Positions 27,945 to 35,509 of a stretch of DNA of 36,147 nucleotides are shown here, piece by piece. The notes under the pieces are model-generated. The model was not told the origin of the DNA. It did no database searches and worked only from the letters and a program-made list of their open reading frames with translations. The stretch is from a virus. Numbering within the stretch: position 1 is the stretch's first letter; the number at the start of each line of letters is the position of its first letter. The stretch lies in the IMG/VR virus record IMGVR_UViG_3300044712_001188, positions 1 through 36,147 of that record, one strand, 5' to 3'. The translations under genes were made by a program, and so were the position numbers.

Positions 27945-28679
27945 ATGGCGGAAACAATTACCGGCGCCCTGCTCGACTTCTCCTTTGAGGAGAAGAAGGT
28001 CAACATCGAGGGCAAGATCTACCCCATGTCCGCGGACGCCGCGAAGTTCTGCCGGGTCTGCGGGATCCCCAAGAAGTCCTCCGTGGACATCAAGGTGAAC
28101 GAGAAGGGCGAGGTCGTGGATATCCGCCCGCACAAGGACCAGCAGCCGGCACCGGCAAAGCAGGAGGAAAAGAAAGATTGCACGTCCTCAGGAACTCCTG
28201 CAGCACCGGCCCAGGCAGCACCCGCAGCGGATGCCGAGATGCACGGCAAGCTCGACAAGATCGACACCAGCGCCCGGACCTTCTCGATCAAGGATGTTGG
28301 CGACGCCGTCCACCCATTCAAGTGGACCGACGTGCTCGACGCGGTCATGAAAAAGTGGCAGCCCGGGTACTACCTGACGGTGAAATACAACCCGGACACC
28401 TACGCCGTCAAGAACGTGACCTACTGGCAGGAGGGCAAGGAGGTCTGGCAGCGGGAGCACAAGGGCGGCAGCGGCGGGCGCGGGTATGCACCCAGGAACG
28501 AGAAGCCGGCGATCTACGGGTGCTGCTACACGGAAGCATGCGAGACCATGCGCCGGCTGATTGCCCCGCAGGTGCAGGGCGAGGGGGATCCCGAGAAGCA
28601 GTTCAACCGCCTCATGGACATCGCCCGGGACCGTGCGCTCAAGGATGCGGCGGAACTCTGCAAAGCGGCGGGGGCGTGA
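27945..28679 (+). CDS. Tandem OB-like protein, candidate ssDNA-binding protein, 244 aa
   Basis: GTG 27936 overlaps the previous stop; ATG 27945 gives better spacing to GGAG. Two segments share a pattern: residues about 4-62 (ITGALLDFSFEEKKVNIEGK ... VDIKVNEKGEVVDIRP) and about 99-165 (MHGKLDKIDTSARTFSIKDV ... LTVKYNPDTYAVKNVTYW). Each starts G-x-L followed by alternating strands and ends in a 'v.v.y......v.nv' strand, as OB folds do. They are separated by a Pro/Ala-rich linker. CRVCG and a GCCYTEAC pair add a possible zinc site. A single-strand binding role in replication is plausible but inferred. Confidence 0.7.
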   Translation: MAETITGALLDFSFEEKKVNIEGKIYPMSADAAKFCRVCGIPKKSSVDIKVNEKGEVVDIRPHKDQQPAPAKQEEKKDCTSSGTPAAPAQAAPAADAEMHGKLDKIDTSARTFSIKDVGDAVHPFKWTDVLDAVMKKWQPGYYLTVKYNPDTYAVKNVTYWQEGKEVWQREHKGGSGGRGYAPRNEKPAIYGCCYTEACETMRRLIAPQVQGEGDPEKQFNRLMDIARDRALKDAAELCKAAGA

Positions 28680-28680
28680 G

Positions 28681-28878
28681 ATGGACCTCACACCCGCAAC
28701 AACAAAAGAACTTGTCGCCGAGATCGCGAGGCGTGAGGGTGTTACAGAGGTCGTCTGCCCCGACCCGGACCACGAGTTCAAGGTTCGAGTTCAGGACGCT
28801 GATGGTCGCCCAAAGGAGCACGGCGTTTCCGGCATGTGCAATAAAGGCCCCGCCCGCATCCTGGTGGTGATCGACTGA
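28681..28878 (+). CDS. Hypothetical protein, 65 aa
   Basis: Begins 1 nt after the preceding stop. Helix (ATTKELVAEIARREGVTEVV) followed by beta strands (HEFKVRVQDADGRPKEHGVS... ARILVVID). The hydrophobic C-terminal strand and a short His-containing loop give a compact alpha/beta domain. Not recognised. Confidence 0.65.
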   Translation: MDLTPATTKELVAEIARREGVTEVVCPDPDHEFKVRVQDADGRPKEHGVSGMCNKGPARILVVID

Positions 28879-29030
28879 TGCCCCCGATCTACCTTGGCGC
28901 CATGGTCAACGGGCAGATGATCCGGTACCTCCACTCCACGCCCCCGACCCTGGCAGAGGCCGAGCTGCTGGCAAACGACATGAACGCGGGGCTGGAGAAG
29001 GCGGAGTATTTCGTGGAGGCGGGGGAATGA
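28878..29030 (+). CDS. Hypothetical protein, 50 aa
   Basis: The ATG shares its A with the previous TGA, and the stop overlaps the next start. The product is a strand followed by a helix (PPTLAEAELLANDMNAGLEK). Too short to assign; supported by its coupling on both sides. Confidence 0.55.
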   Translation: MPPIYLGAMVNGQMIRYLHSTPPTLAEAELLANDMNAGLEKAEYFVEAGE

Positions 29031-29431
29031 TCCCCCGCAAATGGAATCTCTCCCTCACCTACGAGCCAAAGGTCGAGGCTGTCAAGGCCGGAACGTGCCG
29101 GCAGACAATCCGCCCGGTGGGGAAAGGCCCGAGGAAAAGAGTGGGGGATCTGGTATCATTCCACGGCTGGTCTGGCCGGCCCTATCGCTCATCGTGGTCC
29201 TGGCGGATCCCCTATACCCCCCTGGTCGAAGTGATCGACATTATCATCCGTCCTGACTGTCTGAAACTCGCGGGGCTGTCTTTTCTATTCCCATGGTCAG
29301 ATCGGGGGATAAAAACCATCGCCGAAAAGGACGGGATCGTTCCCCCGACCGGAGAGGCCCTCCGGGATGTGCTGATGAGTAAGAACAAGATCCCGGACGC
29401 CGGGATTGAAGCGCAAATTTTGAGGTGGTAA
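29027..29431 (+). CDS. ASCH/PUA-like domain protein, 134 aa
   Basis: ATGA overlap. 'LSLTYEPKVEAVKAGTCRQTIRP', then 'RVGDLVSFHGWSGRPYRSSW' and 'PLVEVIDIIIR', follow the ASCH pattern: an opening strand, 'i..GkKt.T.R', 'kvGD.v.f', and a closing strand. ASCH domains are PUA-like beta-barrels thought to bind RNA or modified bases and are common in tailed viruses. The C-terminal part (GIVPPTGEALRDVLMSKN) is helical. Likely early regulatory or RNA-related role. Confidence 0.65.
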   Translation: MIPRKWNLSLTYEPKVEAVKAGTCRQTIRPVGKGPRKRVGDLVSFHGWSGRPYRSSWSWRIPYTPLVEVIDIIIRPDCLKLAGLSFLFPWSDRGIKTIAEKDGIVPPTGEALRDVLMSKNKIPDAGIEAQILRW

Positions 29432-29433
29432 TT

Positions 29434-30426
29434 TTGAAAATAGACATTCACATCACCGACGCCACGCCCATAGAGGCGCAGCGCATCCTTATCGGGATGC
29501 AGTTCGCAGACCATATCCTCGGCAATGATGAACCGCGGGCGACCGTGATGCCCAAGAAGCAGCCCGCCGATCCCACATGCGATGAGGAGACCGGCTGCAA
29601 GGGGTGCATTGATGGAGCCAAAGGGAATTTCGGGAAAGTCTGCGAGGAGTGCAGCCCACCCCCGGCCCCCATCGCCCCGAAGCTCAAGGCGAGGCATAAC
29701 CCGCCGGAGAAGACCGCCGAGAAGAAGAAGACCGGCCCGAAAACCGACCCCGCGAAGGTCAACCAGTACGGGATCCCGTCCGAGCTCTACCGGACAGACA
29801 AGAACCTCTATCAGCGCCTGTGGGGCCGGTGCAAGAAGCACGGGATCAAGTACGAGGCGGCCCTGGCAATGGAGGCCACGATGCGGAAGCGGCCGGAGAA
29901 GAAGGCGAAGGCCCCGGCGGCAGATACCACCAAGGATTCAGCTCAAGCAATTGCTCCAAGCAATGAAGCAAAGGCCCCGAAGAAGCCCAAGGTCAAGAAG
30001 CCCCACCTCCTGCACCGGATGAAGAACGCGAAACCCCCCGAGGCCCCGCCACAGCAGGAGGAGCCGGTCACGGAGTACCCGACCGAGCAGCCCCACACCG
30101 CAGCGGCCGAGGACCCGCTCGATCCCCCGCTGCAGCACGACGACACGCCCGAGACCTACACGGTCAAGGGCCTCGACCAGGACCTCGCGGACGCGCTGCC
30201 GGAGGAGCGGCCCCCCACCGGGCACGAGGAGAAACGCGAAGCCGCGAAGACCATGGAGAACATCAAGATCGGCGACCAGGTCCGGCAGGTTGCCGGCCTG
30301 AAGATCTGCGCCGGCATCGGGACCATCAAGCGGGCCGTGCCGGGAGATCCCCGCGTGCTCGTGGCGTTCGGCAACGGAACGGAATGGCTGGATCGCAAGT
30401 GCCTGGCGCCGGTGATGGCATCATGA
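29434..30426 (+). CDS. Modular protein: Cys cluster, disordered linker, KOW/SH3-like end, 330 aa
   Basis: TTG 29434 is 5 nt after GAGGTGG; GTG 29425 is the alternative. Residues about 50-75 form a Cys cluster (CDEETGCKGCIDGAKGNFG... CEEC). Residues 110-155 are a basic domain (VNQYGIPSELYRTDKNLYQR... CKKHGIKYE). Then come about 110 residues of Lys/Pro/Ala/Glu-rich low complexity, and finally a small beta barrel (IKIGDQVRQVAGLKICAGIG ... VLVAFGNGTEWLDRKCL) like KOW/SH3 modules. The pattern suggests a nucleic-acid scaffold protein. No family recognised. Confidence 0.65.
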   Translation: MKIDIHITDATPIEAQRILIGMQFADHILGNDEPRATVMPKKQPADPTCDEETGCKGCIDGAKGNFGKVCEECSPPPAPIAPKLKARHNPPEKTAEKKKTGPKTDPAKVNQYGIPSELYRTDKNLYQRLWGRCKKHGIKYEAALAMEATMRKRPEKKAKAPAADTTKDSAQAIAPSNEAKAPKKPKVKKPHLLHRMKNAKPPEAPPQQEEPVTEYPTEQPHTAAAEDPLDPPLQHDDTPETYTVKGLDQDLADALPEERPPTGHEEKREAAKTMENIKIGDQVRQVAGLKICAGIGTIKRAVPGDPRVLVAFGNGTEWLDRKCLAPVMAS

Positions 30427-30530
30427 CCCGCCAGGACCTCCAGCGGATCTGCCGGCATGCGATGTACCGGCGCGTGCCCGGGACGCGGGTGAAGGTGTGC
30501 GTATTCTGCGGGTACCGGTGGCAGCCATGA
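30423..30530 (+). CDS. Tiny CxxC protein, 35 aa
   Basis: ATGA overlaps at both ends. The product is very basic, with Cys10, His12 and a CVFCG pair at 26-29, enough ligands for one zinc knuckle. It fills the space between two longer genes exactly. Confidence 0.5.
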   Translation: MTRQDLQRICRHAMYRRVPGTRVKVCVFCGYRWQP

Positions 30531-31318
30531 TGCCCGAATCGCTGCGGATACTCCCCTCCGAGATCGGGCCGGTTATCCCGGTTGTGGACATCGAGGGGCT
30601 TCTCGGGTACAGCAGGAGCGCGATCAACAAGGTCCTCAAGGAGCATGAAGGAAAAATGACCCCTTGTAAAACCTTCCTCCCCCTTCCGACCGTCCGGGGC
30701 TCACAGCAGTTCCTGTGCCTCAACCGCGAGGGAGTTGACAACCTCCTCCTCCTCATTCACCCCTCGAAATCCCGTATGACTGCGGAAGGTTTCCTTGAGT
30801 TCCGGCGGGACCTGCTGAACAAGATGGGCGAGCCCAAATCTGTTGCGCTCACCACAACCGAAGCCGCGCCGGTCCCCGCCACCACAACGCTCGACAGCGA
30901 GATCCTGCACGCCCGCAAGCTCGCGGAGAAGTGCGGCAAGAACCCCGACGCCTTCCTGGCGATCGCGCTGGAGAAATGCGGGGACGGGGACTATGCCCGG
31001 GCCCTGCAGGCGCCGGCGCTCGTGCACGGTGAACCCGGCTGGCACAACGTAACCCAGCTGGTGGCGCTGTGCAACGATCCGCTCCTGAACCCCGAACGGC
31101 TGAACTATTTCCTGATGAACCGGGGGTTCCAGTACCGGGACGAGAACCGGCTCTGGCGGCTCACCCCCTCCGGCATCGAGCACGGCCGGGAGTATCTCTA
31201 CACGAGCCCCCACCAGCACAGCGAGATCCGGATATCGTGGCGGGAGTCAGTCCTGTACGCGTCGGGCCTGAAACGCCCCCTGTCCGTATCGCAGGCGCAG
31301 TTATCGGCAAAGGTGTGA
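30527..31318 (+). CDS. Phage antirepressor-like protein, 263 aa
   Basis: The start at 30527 overlaps the previous stop. The N-terminal 100 residues (VVDIEGLLGYSRSAINKVLK, 'GSQQFLCLNREGVDNLLLLI') have the pattern of phage antirepressor N-domains. The C-terminal part (GWHNVTQLVALCNDPLLNPE, 'RLNYFLMNRGFQYRDENRLW', 'RLTPSGIEHG') fits the KilAC/ANT domain (PF03374): 'vt.ia...g.s...lN..L...g.q......W.lt..g...g'. Antirepressors disable provirus repressors to trigger induction. With the RHH pair it points to a regulated temperate cycle. Confidence 0.75.
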   Translation: MMPESLRILPSEIGPVIPVVDIEGLLGYSRSAINKVLKEHEGKMTPCKTFLPLPTVRGSQQFLCLNREGVDNLLLLIHPSKSRMTAEGFLEFRRDLLNKMGEPKSVALTTTEAAPVPATTTLDSEILHARKLAEKCGKNPDAFLAIALEKCGDGDYARALQAPALVHGEPGWHNVTQLVALCNDPLLNPERLNYFLMNRGFQYRDENRLWRLTPSGIEHGREYLYTSPHQHSEIRISWRESVLYASGLKRPLSVSQAQLSAKV

Positions 31319-31320
31319 TC

Positions 31321-31578
31321 ATGGGCCGGAAGAGTAGACGCAACAGGAGCGTACGCCACGAACCGAAAGCCCCGCGGCAGCCGCCCATCGCCCGGGCGGT
31401 CCTTGACGCACTGCTCCAGGACGCGAAGATCGAGCGGATGACGCAGGCCGAGATCATGCAGGAGCTGGTCCGGAAGCATCACGGCGACGTGCCGGTCCCC
31501 GCGATCTGGAACCATATCGCAGACAGGAGAACACAGGCAGCAGCCACTACCCGCGGGATTAGCGGAGGTGCAGCGTGA
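31321..31578 (+). CDS. Small basic HTH-like protein, 85 aa
   Basis: Starts 2 nt after the antirepressor gene. Basic N-terminal tail (GRKSRRNRSVRHEPKAPRQP), then a helical domain with a helix-turn-helix-like segment (MTQAEIMQELVRKHHGDVPV, 'PAIWNHIADRR'). Probably binds DNA. No family recognised. Confidence 0.6.
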   Translation: MGRKSRRNRSVRHEPKAPRQPPIARAVLDALLQDAKIERMTQAEIMQELVRKHHGDVPVPAIWNHIADRRTQAAATTRGISGGAA

Positions 31579-32516
31579 CGTATTGCATTGATTTTTTCAG
31601 GAAGTTCAAGAAGGAGGGGAATTTTTGCGGGCTTGACAAGTCCGAGGTTTCGAGGCTCAATGTGTACCTCGAAATTGTAGAGCAGCTGATGAAACGGAAG
31701 ATCCCAGAGGAGCAGATCTATCAGAACTTCTCCGTTCGGGCAGCCCGCCCCCTCATCGAGGCGAAAGACGAGGCCCGTACTGAGGGGATGAACTTCGTTG
31801 CCTCCAAGCTCAAAGAGGGGAAGAAGGTGCAGACCGGGGACCTTCAGGACACCCTGAAAAGTTGGACATGTCCAACCACAAAACCCGCCGCGAAGCCCGT
31901 TCAGGAAAAGAAGCCCGAACCTGCGAAAGCGGAAAAGGCCGCAAAACCCCCCGAGTTCCCGGACCGCGTTCCGCCCGCTCCCTGCACCGTACCCTACCGG
32001 GCAGACCCGGCAAAGCCCGTGCAACCATCGCTCGGCGAGTCCGTGCGGAAGAGGGAGATGGAGCAGGCCGGGCCGAACCAGCAAGCGGAGGCCCCCACGT
32101 GGTCCATCGAGACCTGCCGGTCCGGCAAATGTCCGGATGGTCAGAACCACGTCACCCGGGGCAGCAAGGAGGCGGGCCTGGGAGATAAGTGCAACATCTC
32201 CGGCGGCTTCATCCGGGACCAGAAGTTCTGCCCCTACCTGGAGCGGGTGAAGCGGGCCGCGGCGCAGGGATTCACTCCCGCCAGCGTGATCGAGCCGGCC
32301 GGGAAGCCCTTGATCGAGCACCCGCCGTACAATGTGGTGCCCGTGAAAGTTACCGCAGACCAGGCCGGCCAGTGGATCACCGCGATTGTCCGGGGATATC
32401 TCACACCGTCGAGTCAACGGGTATGGGAGAGCATCAGGAAGTCCGGCGAGCTGGGAGATTCCGATCTTGAGATCTTCCAGGGCCTGATCGACAACGCAGC
32501 GGACAGGGTGCAATGA
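31575..32516 (+). CDS. Hypothetical protein with helical head and Cys cluster, 313 aa
   Basis: GTG 31575 overlaps the previous stop (GTGA). Residues 1-95 are helical and charged (LDKSEVSRLNVYLEIVEQLM, 'YQNFSVRAARPLIEAKDEAR'), slightly reminiscent of ParB-type helix bundles. Residues 100-165 are Lys/Pro-rich. Then follow six Cys (CRSGKCPDG, CNISGGF, CPYL) in a compact metal-site-like cluster at 180-220. The C-terminal 70 residues are again helical. A similar Cys cluster with 'CPxxL/H' recurs in the protein at 33451. Function unknown. Confidence 0.65.
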   Translation: MTYCIDFFRKFKKEGNFCGLDKSEVSRLNVYLEIVEQLMKRKIPEEQIYQNFSVRAARPLIEAKDEARTEGMNFVASKLKEGKKVQTGDLQDTLKSWTCPTTKPAAKPVQEKKPEPAKAEKAAKPPEFPDRVPPAPCTVPYRADPAKPVQPSLGESVRKREMEQAGPNQQAEAPTWSIETCRSGKCPDGQNHVTRGSKEAGLGDKCNISGGFIRDQKFCPYLERVKRAAAQGFTPASVIEPAGKPLIEHPPYNVVPVKVTADQAGQWITAIVRGYLTPSSQRVWESIRKSGELGDSDLEIFQGLIDNAADRVQ

Positions 32517-32635
32517 TGTCGCTCTCAAAACCATTTGCCTTACCTTACCTTACCTTAGTCAGTACACTCAGGAAGGAAGGAAGGAAGGAAGGGAAGATTC
32601 CAGAGGAAACATCAGGGTCCGGGTGTTCGAATTGA
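32513..32635 (+). CDS. Possible small ORF across the microsatellite, 40 aa
   Basis: ATG 32513 overlaps the preceding stop, and the frame ends at TGA 32633, overlapping the TTG of the next gene. The product simply translates the (CCTTA)n and (GGAA)n repeats (ALPYLTLVSTLRKEGRKEGK). Coupling on both sides is suggestive, but the sequence is so repetitive that the frame may be a by-product. Confidence 0.35.
   Translation: MMSLSKPFALPYLTLVSTLRKEGRKEGKIPEETSGSGCSN
32538..32590. repeat. (CCTTA)4 and (GGAA)5 simple repeats
   Basis: Four exact CCTTA units (32538-32557) are followed after 13 nt by five GGAA units (32571-32590). The first tract is pyrimidine-rich apart from one A per unit, and the second is all purine. 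They can pair through CCTT/AAGG with bulged A residues. It is the only simple-sequence repeat in the genome and lies in the short gap before an RHH gene. Confidence 0.85.
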
Positions 32636-33099
32636 GCGGCCCCCGGCTCGTTAAAACCTCCGTCCATATCCCCGAGGACCTCTATCTTCTCGCCCGGCAC
32701 CTCGGGCTCCGGAACCTCAACGAGTTTGTCCGGGATGCCCTCCAGGGCTTCGTTGACGGGCAGGAGGATCCCGTTGCCGATTCGGTCGCAACCCGGGCCC
32801 GGCAGATCGCCATTGATCTCCGTGCAAAGTCGATGCAGCAGCGGAAGATCACCTGCCGGACCGATGAGGAGAACGCAGAAATCGAACGGCTCCGAAGTGT
32901 CCGCCGCGCCCGGATCAACGAGGCCGTCCTTGTCGAGCTCCACCGGATCGGCGCCGACCGATTCGAGAAATACCTGGAAGATCCGGAAGGCGACTACCAG
33001 AGCATCCAGGACGACATCATCACCGCTGTCGGCAAGGCGTCCGGGTACTCCGTGGATCTGGCAGACGTGATTACCGCGTTCAAGGAGGTACGGGCATGA
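32632..33099 (+). CDS. RHH-type protein with helical C-terminal domain, 155 aa
   Basis: TTG 32632 overlaps the previous frame's stop (TTGA); GTG 32623 is an alternative. Residues about 7-45 (LVKTSVHIPEDLYLLARHLG, 'LRNLNEFVRDALQGFV') are a ribbon-helix-helix motif. The rest is helical and charged, with a single Cys. RHH proteins with extended helical ends occur as plasmid partition or replication-control proteins and as repressors. The adjacent repeats could be its target. Inferred from sequence pattern only. Confidence 0.65.
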   Translation: MSGPRLVKTSVHIPEDLYLLARHLGLRNLNEFVRDALQGFVDGQEDPVADSVATRARQIAIDLRAKSMQQRKITCRTDEENAEIERLRSVRRARINEAVLVELHRIGADRFEKYLEDPEGDYQSIQDDIITAVGKASGYSVDLADVITAFKEVRA

Positions 33100-33338
33100 T
33101 CCCCCTCACTATCCCCCACGGTGCACGGCGCCGGATCAGCAAAAACCAGCGGGTCGAAGTTGAACTCCTGAAGATCCGCGCCGCCAACCACCCCCGATTC
33201 TGCGCGATGGACCTGGCGAAGCGCACCAACCACTGCACGAACGGGATCGGCAATATCCTCCGGTTCACAACCGGGGTCCGTTGCCGGGGAAAAGGACTCT
33301 GGGAACTCACCGAAGATCCGATCAAGGTGCTGGCATGA
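33096..33338 (+). CDS. Winged-helix-like protein, 80 aa
   Basis: ATGA overlap. Helices 'RVEVELLKIRAANHPRFCAM' and 'DLAKRTNHCTNGIGNILRFT', then a short beta wing (TGVRCRGKGLWEL), are consistent with a small winged helix DNA-binding domain. Not assigned to a family. Confidence 0.6.
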   Translation: MIPLTIPHGARRRISKNQRVEVELLKIRAANHPRFCAMDLAKRTNHCTNGIGNILRFTTGVRCRGKGLWELTEDPIKVLA

Positions 33339-33454
33339 ACCCGCTCTTCCTCCCCCCGCTGGAAGGGTATAAAATCCCCGCCGTATGTTTCGCGATCGCG
33401 TTCGTGATCGTCTACCCGGTCTATCACAAACTCCGGTACGGGAGATGGCTATGA
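33335..33454 (+). CDS. Single-pass membrane peptide, 39 aa
   Basis: ATGA overlaps at both ends. A polar N-terminus (NPLFLPPLEGYK) leads into one hydrophobic helix (IPAVCFAIAFVIVYPVYH) and a short basic tail (KLRYGRWL), so the N-terminus should face outside. Small membrane peptide of unknown role. Confidence 0.55.
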   Translation: MNPLFLPPLEGYKIPAVCFAIAFVIVYPVYHKLRYGRWL

Positions 33455-34488
33455 AATCGAAGTCATGCAAGGCAAAAGGCCGGCAGTTCCAGCAGGATAC
33501 CCGGCTCGCAATAATCGCAAACTTCCGGATTAACGAGCTCGATATCCAGAGCACGGCCATGGGACAAGCCGGCTGCCTCGACACCGTGAAGGCCATCCAG
33601 GCGGCGCAGGAGAAGCGGGATCCCCACACTCACAACCCCGGCCCGCAGCCGGTCCAGGAAGGCTGCTGCGGGACCTGCGGCCACCACAAGGGCCGGAAGA
33701 CGTTCCACGAGAGCTGCCCCCGAATTGATGAGCTAGTCTTCAAGAAGGGGCCCAAGAGCGCCAAGGTCCTGATGGAGGAAACGCAGCGGGAGAGATGCGA
33801 GCACTGGATCTCGAAAGCCGAGCGGATCCCGAATGTCACCTGGTGCAGCACAATCCGGAACTGCCCCTCCCTCGATTGGGAAGGCGGGATGTGTACTAAG
33901 ACCGGCAAGAAACTCACCGATCAGAACTACTGCCCGACGCAGCACCTGATCGGGGAGACGGAAAAGCCGGCAAAGAAGTCGGAAAAACGGCACATCAAAG
34001 GATCCACCGGGGAATGCAACGGTTGCCGGTACGACAACCTCGGACCCGATCGCATCCCCGGCTCGGCCTGTCTGCATCCGGATTTTGGAACGACGGAGTT
34101 CTTAAAATATCCGATTAAGGGCGGATGCTACGAGGCCTTCTTTTTGAAGTACCGGATTAAAATCACGAAGACCGACGACAACAAAGACCTGGTAGATACC
34201 GGCAACCCGTATTTCCTCAACATCGCCCGGCAAGGCAAGAGGGATTTCGATCTGGTGATGACATCGGTACCAATGAAGGACCGGGACGAGCTGATCCATT
34301 CCGCACTAACAACGCTGAAAGGAGTCCCATCGAAGGCAGCAATACGTGAGAACTTCACTCTCGTAGATGAGACCGGGGAGTTCCAGCTGTCTGACTTCTT
34401 CAATGAAGAAGATGGCGCGGTACTGAAACCACAACCGAAGAAGAAAAGCGCGAGCAAGAAGTCGAAAAAACAGGAGGAAACCCTATGA
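33451..34488 (+). CDS. Cys-rich protein with a nuclease-like N-terminal remnant, 345 aa
   Basis: ATGA overlap. The first 42 residues (SCKAKGRQFQQDTRLAIIAN, 'ELDIQSTAMGQAGC') resemble the start of a phage nuclease/resolvase-like family (K.KGR.lqq.v...i...f.l...di.st.MG..G.D) but diverge before the catalytic acidic residues. Residues 70-235 hold about 16 cysteines in two groups (GCCGTCGHHK ... CPTQHL, and CNGCRYDN ... GGCYEAF). The C-terminal end is Lys/Ser-rich. Probable metal-binding protein; nucleic-acid role inferred. Directly upstream of PCNA and coupled to it. Confidence 0.65.
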   Translation: MKSKSCKAKGRQFQQDTRLAIIANFRINELDIQSTAMGQAGCLDTVKAIQAAQEKRDPHTHNPGPQPVQEGCCGTCGHHKGRKTFHESCPRIDELVFKKGPKSAKVLMEETQRERCEHWISKAERIPNVTWCSTIRNCPSLDWEGGMCTKTGKKLTDQNYCPTQHLIGETEKPAKKSEKRHIKGSTGECNGCRYDNLGPDRIPGSACLHPDFGTTEFLKYPIKGGCYEAFFLKYRIKITKTDDNKDLVDTGNPYFLNIARQGKRDFDLVMTSVPMKDRDELIHSALTTLKGVPSKAAIRENFTLVDETGEFQLSDFFNEEDGAVLKPQPKKKSASKKSKKQEETL

Positions 34489-35216
34489 TGAAGATCGAAG
34501 CGAAAACAATGGAGGCGTTCTGCAACATCCTGACCGCCCTTATTCACGAAAGCAGGCTGACCATCACCGAAAAGGACGGCATCATCACCAGGGCCGTGGA
34601 CACCGCCAACGTTGCGCTCGTCCAGGTCACGCTCCCGCCCACCGCATTCACCGAGTACAAAGTCGAGAAGTGCCAGGTCGGGATGGACGTGCACAAGTGG
34701 AAAGGCGCGATCGGCGTCATGAAGGCAGACGCCACGGTCACGATCGAGATCCCGAAAGACGGCCGGATCACCCTATCGGACGGCGGATACGACTACAAGA
34801 TCACGCCCCTGGACTGCAACACGATCCGGAAGGACCCGAACGTCCCCGGGTTCCAGCTGCCGAACGCACTGGAAATCGAAAGCAAGGAATACATCGAGGC
34901 AATCAGGGCCCTCGCCATCATCGGGGACAAGATCAAATTCACCATCTCCGGCTCGAGCCTCGAGCTCGCAGCCGAGGGCGACACCGACTTCCTGAAAAAG
35001 GAGATCCCGGGCGAGAGGCCGGCCGGCAAGAAGAACGAGACCGCCGCCTCTTCCCTGTTCTCGATCGAGTACCTGAAGGAGATCACCAAGGGCCTCAAGC
35101 ACACCGACAAGGTCACGATCCACCTCGGCATCGACCACCCTGTCCGGTTCGATTTTATGGCCGGCGAGATCGAGGCGTCGTATGTAATCGCCCCCCGCAT
35201 CGAGCAGGGGGAGTGA
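34485..35216 (+). CDS. pcn: DNA polymerase sliding clamp (PCNA)
   Basis: 243 aa, the usual length of archaeal PCNA (about 245-250). The two-domain pattern is clear: 'AFCNILTALIHESRLTITEKDGIITRAVDTANVALVQVTL', the 'GMDVHKWKGAIGVMKADATVTIEI' strand-helix, an interdomain loop near 110-125, and the second domain ending in 'VRFDFMAGEIEASYVIAPRIE', the classical PCNA C-terminal strand (YLLAPRIE). The trimeric ring tethers polymerases, ligase and nucleases with PIP motifs. No polymerase is encoded here, so the virus must use host enzymes on its own clamp. Confidence 0.95.
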   Translation: MMKIEAKTMEAFCNILTALIHESRLTITEKDGIITRAVDTANVALVQVTLPPTAFTEYKVEKCQVGMDVHKWKGAIGVMKADATVTIEIPKDGRITLSDGGYDYKITPLDCNTIRKDPNVPGFQLPNALEIESKEYIEAIRALAIIGDKIKFTISGSSLELAAEGDTDFLKKEIPGERPAGKKNETAASSLFSIEYLKEITKGLKHTDKVTIHLGIDHPVRFDFMAGEIEASYVIAPRIEQGE

Positions 35217-35218
35217 AT

Positions 35219-35509
35219 ATGTCGGCACTCGCGGTCAAGGTCTCCCTCAAACAGGAGGACGACGCCGAATACGGTCTCATCTGGAAAGCCGAGGTCAAGG
35301 ACTGGAGCCTGAACGCCCAGGGTGACAGCCTGGAAGAGGTCCTCGCCATCATGGAACGGAAGATCATCGTGTACCTGCAGGAGACCTTCGGCACCAAGCG
35401 GAAGATCTCCGCCAGCGTCGGTCTCGCCTCCGCCCGAGTAGAGTTCGAGATCGAAGTGGCGAAGGACCGGACGCTGAACGAATTCGCAAAGGAGGAGGCG
35501 AAACATTGA
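35219..35509 (+). CDS. HicB-like domain protein, 96 aa
   Basis: Starts 2 nt after PCNA. 'YGLIWKAEVKDWSLNAQGDSLEEVLAIMERKIIVYLQE' fits the HicB-like fold (partial RNase H-like: strand, '..v.d....a.GdSleEAl.nl...i..y'), and a second strand-rich part with a C-terminal helix follows. In toxin-antitoxin pairs HicB neutralises HicA, but no HicA-like gene is present. It may work as a stand-alone regulator or counter a host HicA. Confidence 0.6.
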   Translation: MSALAVKVSLKQEDDAEYGLIWKAEVKDWSLNAQGDSLEEVLAIMERKIIVYLQETFGTKRKISASVGLASARVEFEIEVAKDRTLNEFAKEEAKH

